From contig NZ_CP025197.1 of NCBI RefSeq assembly GCF_002844395.1, positions 1,178,001 to 1,242,000 on the forward strand: 64,000 bases of DNA, written 5' to 3'. Shown here piece by piece: positions 10,460 through 17,962 of this stretch. The notes beneath the pieces are model-generated. The model worked only from the letters and a program-made list of their open reading frames with translations, ran no database searches and was not told where the DNA came from. Positions within the stretch are counted from its first letter, which is position 1. Each line of letters begins with the position of its first letter. A program made the translations under genes and the position numbers. The stretch is from Acetivibrio saccincola. GTDB lineage: Bacteria; Bacillota; Clostridia; Acetivibrionales; Acetivibrionaceae.

Positions 10460-11020
10460 TTATTTATGCTTTAAGTATCCTAAAAAGCCTAAAACACCGC
10501 CTATAAGTATAGTGAAAACAGGGTGGACATTTAAAAACACTATAAGTATAAATGAAGCTATGGCAATTAATATGGATATATATCCTTTTAAAGCTGATTT
10601 AGCAAGTCTTATTGCTGTTACTAAAATAAGGGCGGTAACTCCGGCCCTGACGCCGGCAAATATTTTTTGTACATATATATTATCCCTTAAACTTAACAGC
10701 AACTGGGCAATTAAAAGTATTATTAAAAATGAAGGAAGAGTTACACCTACTGCGGCAAAAAAAGCACCCCTAATTCCTGCTTTTTTATAGCCGATAAATG
10801 CTGAGGATTTTACAGCAATTATTCCTGGAAGTGACTGCATTATTGCAAACATGTCAAGGATTTCTTCCCTGTTTAGCCACTTTTTATTTTCCACAGCTTC
10901 TTTCTCTATAAGTGGAAGCATTGCATATCCACCACCTAGTGTAAAAGCACCTATTTTAAAAAAAGTAATAAAAATTTCAAAACTTTCATAAATTTTTTCT
11001 TTTATCATATTTATACTCAC
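10460..11020 (-). CDS. Chromate transporter family protein, half-size (first of pair)
   Basis: This 186-residue CHR-domain protein has LGGGYAMLPLIEKEAV near the N-terminus and the MQSLPGIIAVKSSAFIG loop that matches the second family motif, plus several membrane spans. It is transcribed ahead of the second half-size gene, and together they equal one full-length ChrA. Both retain the Gly-rich motif, so neither looks degenerate. The start ATG follows an AAAGGTGAG ribosome site. Confidence 0.88.
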   Translation of the reverse strand: MSINMIKEKIYESFEIFITFFKIGAFTLGGGYAMLPLIEKEAVENKKWLNREEILDMFAIMQSLPGIIAVKSSAFIGYKKAGIRGAFFAAVGVTLPSFLIILLIAQLLLSLRDNIYVQKIFAGVRAGVTALILVTAIRLAKSALKGYISILIAIASFILIVFLNVHPVFTILIGGVLGFLGYLKHK

Positions 11021-11167
11021 CTTTTATATATCCGCTTATTAAAAAATATAATCAAAAAAATCCTCCTTATGTATAATAGCATTAATAAGCTGATTTATAA
11101 AGGAAAAAAATTCTCATAAAAAACAAGACTTTTTTAAGACTTTTTTAAAAAATAGTCGTATTATATT

Positions 11168-11199
11168 TTGACAGGTAAAATTGTTGTTCAGCAATTTTA
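11168..11199 (+). promoter_or_regulatory. Candidate promoter and dyad ahead of the PspC gene
   Basis: TTGACA (11168-11173) is followed at once by the dyad TAAAATTG (11176-11183) / CAATTTTA (11192-11199). No -10 box at ideal spacing is clear. The dyad would overlap any -10 and could be an operator for this envelope-stress operon. Confidence 0.3.
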
Positions 11200-11264
11200 T
11201 AAACTGCTGCAAATATATTTAAGTAATATTATAAGTAAAAATTGCAATTAAAAGGAGGAGAAAA

Positions 11265-11717
11265 ATGGGAAAAAGAATAACACGCTCTAGAAGAAACAAG
11301 GTTATAGAAGGTGTATGCGGAGGGATAGCTGAATATTTTGGTATTGATCCTACCATTGTAAGGCTTGGGTTTTTAATTTCGATTTTTTTCGGGGGAACCG
11401 GTATACTTGCTTATATCGTTGCAGTAATTGTTATCCCTGAAGAAGATGAATATGTTCCTCACAATTTTTATAATGAAGGTGAAAGTTTTAGTGATGGTTT
11501 TGATGAGGAAAAAGATTTTAGCAAAACCATGGGGGATAGCGTGGAAGGATTTGGTTCAAATGAAGACAGAAATAAAACATTTGTAGGACTTGGTCTTATT
11601 ATTTTTGGAGGAATGCTTTTATTAAGGCATTTCATTAGTTTGAAATATGTATTTCCAATTATATTGATGATTATAGGTATAGTTATTATATATAGGGGGG
11701 GAAAAAAGACATTATGA
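11265..11717 (+). CDS. PspC-domain membrane protein
   Basis: The N-terminal 60 residues are a classic PspC domain: a basic start (KRITRSRRNK), GVCGGIAEYFGIDPT, then a transmembrane helix ending VIPEED. An acidic linker and two further hydrophobic segments near the C-terminus (about 103-145) follow. PspC-family proteins sense or respond to membrane stress. The gene starts after AAAGGAGGAG and overlaps the next gene by four bases, so the two are translationally coupled. The 150-residue length with an extra C-terminal membrane region is common in Clostridia. Confidence 0.88.
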   Translation: MGKRITRSRRNKVIEGVCGGIAEYFGIDPTIVRLGFLISIFFGGTGILAYIVAVIVIPEEDEYVPHNFYNEGESFSDGFDEEKDFSKTMGDSVEGFGSNEDRNKTFVGLGLIIFGGMLLLRHFISLKYVFPIILMIIGIVIIYRGGKKTL

Positions 11718-12679
11718 AAAAAAACAGTTTAGGTGTGGGATTGGTTTTTATATTTATTGGTGTTGTTATAATAGCATGGCAGCTGAAAGTTTTGGATTTA
11801 TCCTTTATTAATTCAGTATTTGGATTTGTGTTTAGAAATCTCACTGAAGTAATATCTATGATACTCATAGTTATAGGTTTGAATATTATTTTTAGAAAAT
11901 ACCGTTTTGTAAAGGTAATCACATGGGTGGCTTTTTTTGCGGTCATTATTGCCTTAAGCCAGTTATACCCGTTAAAATCTAAAGGACTTTTTATTTTAAG
12001 AGATGAAGTTAGCGAAAATGGCAATTATGAAAATGGCGATGGTGAAAACAGAAATTATTTTGAAATAAACAAGGAAGAAGATACTTTATATGGGGAGTTG
12101 GATATTAACTTAGGTATGGTTAAAATTAATGTTGATTCAACTGATGATAAGCTTATTAAAGGGGAAATCAGAGGCATAAACTTTAAAGAACCTGTGATAA
12201 ATTATAAGGAAGGTAACAAAAAAGCAAAAATTAAAATTAAGGCACCTGATATTAAAAATTTACTTAACGTGGAAAATATCAAAGATGGGAATTTAGATTT
12301 ATTTTTAAATAAAGATGTTTTGTGGGACATAGATTTAAACTTAGGTATGGTGGACACAGAATTTGATACATCGGATTTACAGGTAAAGGAGCTAAATTTA
12401 AATGGTGGGGCAGGAAATTTTAAATTAATTATAGGGGAGAGACAGAAAGAAATAGAAGTAGAAGTTAATGCAGGAGCCTCTAATGTTGAAATTTATGTTC
12501 CTAAAAATTCCGGGGTAAAAGTTAAAAATACAGGTGTATTGAGTACAATGGAGTTTAACGGCATTAAGGCAGTAAAAGACGGTAAACATTATATTTCAGA
12601 AAATTATGATGATGCAGAAAACAAGATAAAAATAGATGTAAAAATGGGAGCCGGGAATGTATCAATAAATGCTAAATAA
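11714..12679 (+). CDS. LiaF-like / toastrack-domain membrane protein
   Basis: The N-terminal third has about four hydrophobic segments. The rest (about residues 115-321) is a beta-rich domain of the LiaF C-terminal / DUF4097-like (toastrack) type, with two repeats of an LDINLGMVKIN-like strand (residues about 130 and 210) and GAGNFKLIIG and GAGNVSI turns. In Bacillus, LiaF restrains the cell-envelope response system LiaRS. No LiaRS pair is visible here, but an ECF sigma factor follows. It overlaps the PspC gene by four bases. The exact role is inferred. Confidence 0.75.
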   Translation: MKKNSLGVGLVFIFIGVVIIAWQLKVLDLSFINSVFGFVFRNLTEVISMILIVIGLNIIFRKYRFVKVITWVAFFAVIIALSQLYPLKSKGLFILRDEVSENGNYENGDGENRNYFEINKEEDTLYGELDINLGMVKINVDSTDDKLIKGEIRGINFKEPVINYKEGNKKAKIKIKAPDIKNLLNVENIKDGNLDLFLNKDVLWDIDLNLGMVDTEFDTSDLQVKELNLNGGAGNFKLIIGERQKEIEVEVNAGASNVEIYVPKNSGVKVKNTGVLSTMEFNGIKAVKDGKHYISENYDDAENKIKIDVKMGAGNVSINAK

Positions 12680-12741
12680 ATTTTAAATGCTGGATAATTT
12701 TATATCCTAAATAAATTTCATATAAAAAATGAACTAATCAG

Positions 12742-12815
12742 GCTTTAAGTGCGTCATTATTATAGAAGAACCATTAAGGGGCTTTTAAAAGGGACACTTA
12801 AAGCTTATTTTTTAT
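12742..12815 (+). terminator. Terminator after the PspC/LiaF-like operon
   Basis: GCTTTAAGTG (12742-12751) pairs with CACTTAAAGC (12795-12804) and is followed by TTATTTTTTATTT. The 43-base loop contains a smaller hairpin. Confidence 0.7.
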
Positions 12816-12883
12816 TTAACTTCAAAAGCTTACAGATAAAACTAACATAATTTAACAGATGAAACAAAAAAGAGTACGGGGGT

Positions 12884-13411
12884 GTGGAGGTGGAAGAAGA
12901 AATAATGGTTGAAGCTGCCAAAAAAGGAGACAAAAAAGCATTTGAAGCAATAGTTAAAAAATATCATAATGTGCTGTACTATACAGCCCTTGGGATAGTA
13001 GGTTCAGGATGGGAGGCTCTTGATATATGCCAGGAAACATTTATTAAAGCCTTTAACTCAATAAATTCGTTGAAAGACAAGAGTAAATTCAGATCATGGA
13101 TAAACAGGATTCTTGTAAACAAATGTAATGACTATTTTAGAAAGAATAAGAATGAGGTTTGTGTAGATTTTATAGAAGAAACTGGAGGATTTATTGAAGA
13201 GGGGAGTGAGGAAAGTATTGATTTGTTGAGAGCACTGTCTTCTTTAAAGGAAAATAGCAGGGTGGTGTTGACTTTAAGGTATTTTCAGGATCTTTCCTTA
13301 AAAGAAATAGCGGCAATTTTAGATATACCTGAAGGAACGGTTAAGTCCAGATTAAGCAACGGGCTTGAGGAGATGAGAAAATTAATGAAAGGATATAAAA
13401 ACAGCGGCTGA
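12884..13411 (+). CDS. ECF-type RNA polymerase sigma factor
   Basis: This 175-residue ECF sigma factor has a sigma-2 region (about 25-95: DICQETFIKAF and SKFRSWINRILVN) and a sigma-4 region (about 115-170: LTLRYFQDLSLKEIAAIL then PEGTVKSRLSNG). It is followed 86 bases later by its apparent zinc-finger anti-sigma factor. The start is uncertain: GTG 12884, GTG 12890 and ATG 12905 are in frame, and the GGAGG at 12886-12890 best serves ATG 12905. It probably autoregulates its operon, but its target promoters are not evident in the window. Confidence 0.92.
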   Translation: MEVEEEIMVEAAKKGDKKAFEAIVKKYHNVLYYTALGIVGSGWEALDICQETFIKAFNSINSLKDKSKFRSWINRILVNKCNDYFRKNKNEVCVDFIEETGGFIEEGSEESIDLLRALSSLKENSRVVLTLRYFQDLSLKEIAAILDIPEGTVKSRLSNGLEEMRKLMKGYKNSG

Positions 13412-13497
13412 GATTTTATTAGCTTAATAAATTATACAATGAAATTATACAAGGAGTGAGAAAAACCTATTTTAAGAATAATTAAGGAGGGGAAGAA

Positions 13498-14400
13498 ATG
13501 AATTGCAATGACGTTAAAGGGCTAATGGAAGAATATATAATGGGAGAGTTGGATGTAAATACTTTCAATGAATTAAAAAAGCACATTGACGGGTGCAGCA
13601 GCTGTAAAACAGAATATGATGAGACAAAAAAATTAATAGGAGGTCTTAAAAAGTTGAAAGAATCAATTAAAATAAAAGATGACATATTAGAACTAAACAA
13701 GAAAAACATATTAAAAAATACTAAAGAGAAAAAGTTTAATATGAAGCGGTTTTTTTCAGGCATAGCTGCAGGTATGTTTGTTATTATGTTTCTTTTTACA
13801 GGTTCCATTGTGGCATTTCCCACATTTGCATCTAATTATGTACCGGAGGGAATCCCGGTAATAAGGCAGCTAAAGGAAATTCAAAATAACTATAATGAAG
13901 CTAAGGTGGAAATTGAAGAAATAAAGAGGGAAAATGATTATATAAAGCAGCAAAACGAGGAAATGAAACTGGAAAATGAAGAACTAAAAAGGACAATAAA
14001 AGAAATTGAAGGAGAGAATATAACAGAATACCAAACCAGTGAAGGAATTGATCCTGCTGACAATCAAATTATACAGGGAATGGTAATCCGTTTTGTTAAA
14101 GCCCTGTACAGGGGAGATATTGAAACAATGAAAGAGATGTGTAATGATGAATTTAAGGGGAAAATAGCTAATGAAAGGACTGAAATACTATTTAGCAATG
14201 ATGGAAGCTATGTATATTTAAATGATACAAATGTTATTTTTACCCAAATCACAAATGTTGCTAAAGAAGGAGATGTATATTACGTATTTGTCAGGTTAAA
14301 TGACGGAATTTATGAAGATGCAGCAGATTATCAGTTGAATTTTGAATTAGAAAAAATAAATGGAGAATTTTTAATTAGCTTTGTTGGAAAAGATGCGTAA
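13498..14400 (+). CDS. Zinc-finger anti-sigma factor with coiled coil and extracytoplasmic domain
   Basis: The protein has 300 residues. It begins with a zf-HC2 anti-sigma domain (residues 1-50) with the H-x3-C-x2-C motif HIDGCSSC. One transmembrane helix follows (about 84-104), then a Glu/Lys/Asn coiled coil (about 120-175) outside the membrane. The C-terminal domain (about 185-300) resembles an NTF2-like/DUF4878 fold (IRFVKALYRGDIETMKEM). It presumably holds the preceding ECF sigma at the membrane until a surface signal is sensed. A strong AAGGAGGGG ribosome site precedes the ATG. Confidence 0.85.
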   Translation: MNCNDVKGLMEEYIMGELDVNTFNELKKHIDGCSSCKTEYDETKKLIGGLKKLKESIKIKDDILELNKKNILKNTKEKKFNMKRFFSGIAAGMFVIMFLFTGSIVAFPTFASNYVPEGIPVIRQLKEIQNNYNEAKVEIEEIKRENDYIKQQNEEMKLENEELKRTIKEIEGENITEYQTSEGIDPADNQIIQGMVIRFVKALYRGDIETMKEMCNDEFKGKIANERTEILFSNDGSYVYLNDTNVIFTQITNVAKEGDVYYVFVRLNDGIYEDAADYQLNFELEKINGEFLISFVGKDA

Positions 14401-14420
14401 GAAAGCAAGGAATGTATATT

Positions 14421-14456
14421 AAGACTGCAGCTTTTAAAGTTGTAGTCTTTTTTTAT
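14421..14456 (+). terminator. Terminator after the anti-sigma gene
   Basis: An 11-bp stem (14421-14431 with 14439-14449, two G-U pairs) has a 7-base loop and is followed by a T-run. Confidence 0.85.
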
Positions 14457-14573
14457 TTTATAATGATTATAAGTTTAAAATTACAATATTACCATATAAC
14501 TACTAGTAATTTTCCCAAAAATAAAGTATAATATTATTATAGGTGTATAAAAAAATACTGGAGGTGCTATTAA

Positions 14574-14909
14574 ATGCTACTGAAAGACTTGCTAGAAAGA
14601 AATAAAAGGGAAAGAGAAAAGGCTGCAAAAAGAAAAGCTGCAAAGAATGCTGCAATTGGCGCAGGAGTAGGAACGGTACTTGGATTGGCTGCAGGATTGT
14701 TATTTGCACCTAAGTCAGGAAAAGAAACCAGGCAGGATATAGCTGAAAATGCTAAAAAAGCTGCTGATAAAGTATCTAAAGGTACGAAAAAAGTTGTTGA
14801 GAATGTTAAGCACTCCATGGAAGATGTTAAAGGAAAAATTTTAGAGGTTAAGTCCAGAAAGAAAGCCCAGGCAGAAGCTGAAGATTCCTCTGAGGAGACT
14901 GAAGAATAA
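14574..14909 (+). CDS. YtxH-domain small membrane protein
   Basis: This 111-residue protein has a charged Lys/Arg/Glu N-terminus. A Gly/Ala-rich hydrophobic segment (about residues 24-42, ending LLFAPKSGKETR) is the YtxH hallmark, and it is followed by an amphipathic Lys/Glu helix of the late-embryogenesis/apolipoprotein type. YtxH proteins are general-stress membrane proteins of unknown biochemical role. A good GGAGGTG ribosome site precedes the ATG. The downstream DUF948 gene is a usual companion in Firmicutes. Confidence 0.85.
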   Translation: MLLKDLLERNKREREKAAKRKAAKNAAIGAGVGTVLGLAAGLLFAPKSGKETRQDIAENAKKAADKVSKGTKKVVENVKHSMEDVKGKILEVKSRKKAQAEAEDSSEETEE

Positions 14910-15107
14910 ACTTAAAGATTTACACTTTTCTTTTCTGTTGCTTTTCAAGTGTGTTTTAGTTTTTCTACTATGTCTTCAAAAGTTCCAGATATTCATAACC
15001 GGGCTTATAAGAGCTAAAGCAGAACAAAAAGACAGATATGTACAGATGATAACCAAGACCCTGCTTAGACTCAATTAGGCTTAATAGATAACAGAGGGGG
15101 CTTTGTA

Positions 15108-15482
15108 ATGTACACACTGCAAGATATTGGGACGTTTATACTTTATTTTTTTGGTATAATTGCTGTTATTGGGGCAATAATAGCAGTTATATTTCTTGTC
15201 AATACTTTAGTTAATGTCAATAAAGTTCTCAAAAGAGTGGACAGAATTATTGAAAAAAATGAAGACAAAATTTCCCAGACTGTTGATAATGTCAATGAAA
15301 TTACCAGAACTGTAAAATACGGAGTGGACAAGGTGGAATCTACCACTCAGGCTATAGAGGAATCTGTTTGTGATGCCATTATAAGTTTTACTGAAAAAAC
15401 AGACAGTTTTTTTGACTTTGTTACTATTTTAAAACATATAATAAAGGCAATTTTAAAAGTTTTTCCTTTTAACAAAAAATAA
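15108..15482 (+). CDS. DUF948-type membrane protein
   Basis: The protein has 124 residues. An N-terminal transmembrane segment (about 9-34) is followed by a helical, coiled-coil-like region (VNKVLKRVDRIIEKNEDKISQTVDNVNEI), as in DUF948 proteins that accompany YtxH in Bacillus and Clostridia. It starts after an AGAGGGGG ribosome site and ends just before a strong terminator. Function unknown; membrane-associated stress role by association only. Confidence 0.75.
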   Translation: MYTLQDIGTFILYFFGIIAVIGAIIAVIFLVNTLVNVNKVLKRVDRIIEKNEDKISQTVDNVNEITRTVKYGVDKVESTTQAIEESVCDAIISFTEKTDSFFDFVTILKHIIKAILKVFPFNKK

Positions 15483-15490
15483 TAAGAGTT

Positions 15491-15546
15491 AAAAAAGGAG
15501 CTGTGGCACAAACAGTTAAAAACTACTTTCCACAGCTCCTTTTTTT
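15491..15546. terminator. Bidirectional terminator between the DUF948 gene and cheW
   Basis: A perfect 16-bp stem (15491-15506 with 15530-15545) starts with an A-run and ends with a T-run, so it serves both converging genes. Confidence 0.93.
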
Positions 15547-15553
15547 AAATCTA

Positions 15554-16033
15554 TTAAACAGGACAGTTTATTTGCTTATCAATTACTTTTTTAACAAGTG
15601 CGTCAGGGTCTAATAATAGAAGGAGTTTGTCATTTTCCATTTTAGCTATACCTTCAAGAAAGCTTCTGTCAAATTGGGAGTCAAATTCAGAGGGGGATAC
15701 AATTTTTTCATCTTCTAATATTAATATTTTGTCAACAGAATCAACGATAAGCCCAATTAGTTTGGAATTTATATTAACAAGCAATATCTTGGGTTTTTCT
15801 TCATCCCAGTCTTTATCACTCAAATTTAAGTCCTTTTTAGGCATATTAAGCATTTCTCTTAAATTCAATATGGTATAAATTGTATCCCTTAAATTTATAA
15901 GTCCTTCAATGTAGGGTGGGGAGTTGGGAATTTTAAATATTTCATGGTAATTTATTATTTCTATTACGTAGTCTATTCTGATTGCTAAACTGTTATCATC
16001 CAGCTTAAATACAACATATTGATTATTAGCCAT
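15554..16033 (-). CDS. cheW: CheW-like chemotaxis coupling protein
   Basis: This 159-residue single-domain CheW scaffold normally links chemoreceptors to the CheA kinase. Family signs are the N-terminal VFKLDDNSLAIRIDYVIEI strand pair, YIEGLINLRDTIYTILNLR, and LIGLIVDSVDKIL. No other chemotaxis gene is nearby, so it may couple a distant array. A GGAGG ribosome site lies nine bases before the ATG. The gene stands alone between two non-coding gaps; 16034-16190 upstream holds nothing I can name. Confidence 0.9.
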   Translation of the reverse strand: MANNQYVVFKLDDNSLAIRIDYVIEIINYHEIFKIPNSPPYIEGLINLRDTIYTILNLREMLNMPKKDLNLSDKDWDEEKPKILLVNINSKLIGLIVDSVDKILILEDEKIVSPSEFDSQFDRSFLEGIAKMENDKLLLLLDPDALVKKVIDKQINCPV

Positions 16034-16190
16034 AATGATACCTCCAATATTGTAATAATAACTACATAGAATGAGTATAATGGATGTTTTTTAGATGAAG
16101 GTTAGCGAGTATAAATTAATTGAGCAATTTAAGCGACAACATAGCACATTGAAAGACAAGTCCTTTATTCTATTATACCAAATTTACAAC

Positions 16191-17393
16191 TTAAGTTCTA
16201 TAACTTCCGTTAATTTTAACATAGTCATAGGAAAAATCACATGTCCATATTCTGTCTTTGAAAGTTCCTTTTTTTAAATTAACTTTAATTTGTACTTCAT
16301 CTTTTTCTAATATTTTTTTAGCTTCCCCTTCGTCAAAGTCCAGTGCGGTTCCGTTTTTGCAAACTAAAAGGCTGCCTATTGAAATGTCTATTAAATTTGG
16401 GTCAAATTCTGCTCCGGAATAGCCGGCAGCAGTTATTATTCTGCCCCAGTTGGCATCTTCACCGAAAATTGCCGTTTTTACAAGAGGGGATTTGGCAATG
16501 GATGATACCATTTTATAAGCATCATCACTGCTGGCTGCACCTTCTACCACAACTTCAATTAACTTTGTGGCACCTTCCCCGTCTTTTGCAATTGAGCGTG
16601 AAAGATGTTCACAAACAAATTCAAGTGCAGATTTGAAAGTGTCGTATTCAGTACCTTCATTTAAAATTCCAGGGTTTTCAGCTTTTCCGTTTGCAAGTAT
16701 TACAACCATGTCACAAACACTGGTGTCGCCATCAACGGAAACCCTGTTAAATGTATGTGCAACTGCTTCTTTTAATGCTTTATCAAGAAGTTCCTTTGAA
16801 ATGTTAACATCCGTTGTGATAACACTTATCATTGTAGCCATATCAGGATGTATCATGCCTGAGCCTTTTGCAATAGCTCCAATTCTTGCCTTTTTCCCTT
16901 GAATATCTATTTCCACAGCCATTTCTTTTTTCACAAGGTCGGTGGTCATTATGGCCTCTACTGCATCATTTGAGCCTTCAGGGGATAGCTTTAAAGCAGT
17001 TTCTTTAACCCCATTAAGTATTTTGGGCATATCTAAAGGCACGCCTATAACGCCGGTTGAACCTACCAATATATTTTCAGGATCACAGCCTAGAAGATTT
17101 CCTGTAACCTCAGCAATTTCCTTTGCATTTTTAAATCCTGCCTCACCAACACAGGCATTTGCATTTCCGCTGTTTATAACCACTGCCTTAGCACAGCCCT
17201 TTTTTATGTACTCCATAGTCAATTGCAGTGAATGACCTTTTACTACATTTTTAGTAAATACTCCTGCAGCAATTGCAATGTCATCAGAACATATAATGGC
17301 AAGATCTTTTTTGTTGTCCTTTTTTATCCCGCAGGAAACCCCTGCAGCTTTAAATCCTTTTGGTGCTGTAACTCCACCTGATATAATTTTCAT
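16191..17393 (-). CDS. argJ: Glutamate N-acetyltransferase / amino-acid N-acetyltransferase
   Basis: ArgJ is bifunctional. It makes N-acetylglutamate and recycles the acetyl group from N-acetylornithine in arginine synthesis. The start is set at ATG 17393 (400 residues) because MKIISGGVTAPKGFKAAG is the family N-terminus and CGGAG lies just upstream; a longer frame to 17480 has no support. The self-cleavage site GEGATK, with Thr as the nucleophile of the new beta chain, is present, as are NSGNANAC and SVDGDTSVCDM. No other arg gene is adjacent, which is unusual. Its leader carries a hairpin that is repeated about 210 bases further upstream. Confidence 0.95.
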   Translation of the reverse strand: MKIISGGVTAPKGFKAAGVSCGIKKDNKKDLAIICSDDIAIAAGVFTKNVVKGHSLQLTMEYIKKGCAKAVVINSGNANACVGEAGFKNAKEIAEVTGNLLGCDPENILVGSTGVIGVPLDMPKILNGVKETALKLSPEGSNDAVEAIMTTDLVKKEMAVEIDIQGKKARIGAIAKGSGMIHPDMATMISVITTDVNISKELLDKALKEAVAHTFNRVSVDGDTSVCDMVVILANGKAENPGILNEGTEYDTFKSALEFVCEHLSRSIAKDGEGATKLIEVVVEGAASSDDAYKMVSSIAKSPLVKTAIFGEDANWGRIITAAGYSGAEFDPNLIDISIGSLLVCKNGTALDFDEGEAKKILEKDEVQIKVNLKKGTFKDRIWTCDFSYDYVKINGSYRT

Positions 17394-17702
17394 ATATGTC
17401 AACTCCGTTTTTATGCTTAAAGATGATGTAATTGTCTTTAAGCATAAGATTTTTTTATACTTTACATGTAAATTATACATAAATTATAATTACTATTCAA
17501 TAAAATTTAGATATTTTAATTTGCTTTTCTGTAATTCTATTCTGTTTTTTAAAAAAATTATTCTGCTATATCATTTTGTATAGTATAAAAGCAAAGGTTT
17601 TACATATATTTCAACTGCATTTTTGCAGCTAAAGATGATATAATCATCTTTAAGTGTTGGATTTAACATATAAAATAAAGTACTATTCAATATATTTTTT
17701 TA
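17387..17702. repeat. Diverged direct duplication of the argJ leader
   Basis: Bases 17391-17500 and 17603-17696 are diverged copies of one sequence. Both run from CATATAT-TCAACT through TTTTT and TAAAGATGAT-TAAT--TCTTTAAG to TACTATTCAATA. Each contains a hairpin: a perfect 13-bp stem at 17411-17423/17435-17447 in the first, and TAAAGATGAT/ATCATCTTTA at 17630-17652 in the second. The first copy covers the argJ start and ribosome site; the second sits alone in the gap. The arrangement suggests a duplicated regulatory leader. Confidence 0.6.
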
Positions 17703-17861
17703 AAAAGGGTATATAGACCTATTTATATTGGGTATAAATTATATTATAATTAAGTATACTTGAATAGACATTTATAAGAACCTCTTAGATTGTTAAAATT
17801 TTAATGCACTTATGTTTTAATCCAAACTTAGCTGATACCTGGACATTCCAAGTAAAAACAA

Positions 17862-17890
17862 TTGAAATAATGTGTTACTAAGGTTATAAT
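17862..17890 (+). promoter_or_regulatory. Likely sigma-A promoter for lon
   Basis: TTGAAA (17862-17867) and TATAAT (17885-17890) are separated by 17 bases and lie 73 bases before the lon start. I saw no CtsR or CIRCE heat-shock operator by eye. The gap 17394-17962 otherwise holds only the duplicated argJ leader. Confidence 0.65.
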
Positions 17891-17962
17891 GGTGAAGATT
17901 AATGGCTTCGCTGTTTGCATTTTGTAAGAACAATACAAATTTAGAAGCAGGGGGATGGTAAA

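Noticed and set aside
9829-11020. Frameshifted full-length chromate transporter
   Set aside because: Both halves have their own ribosome sites and complete CHR motifs; paired short CHR genes are a normal form.
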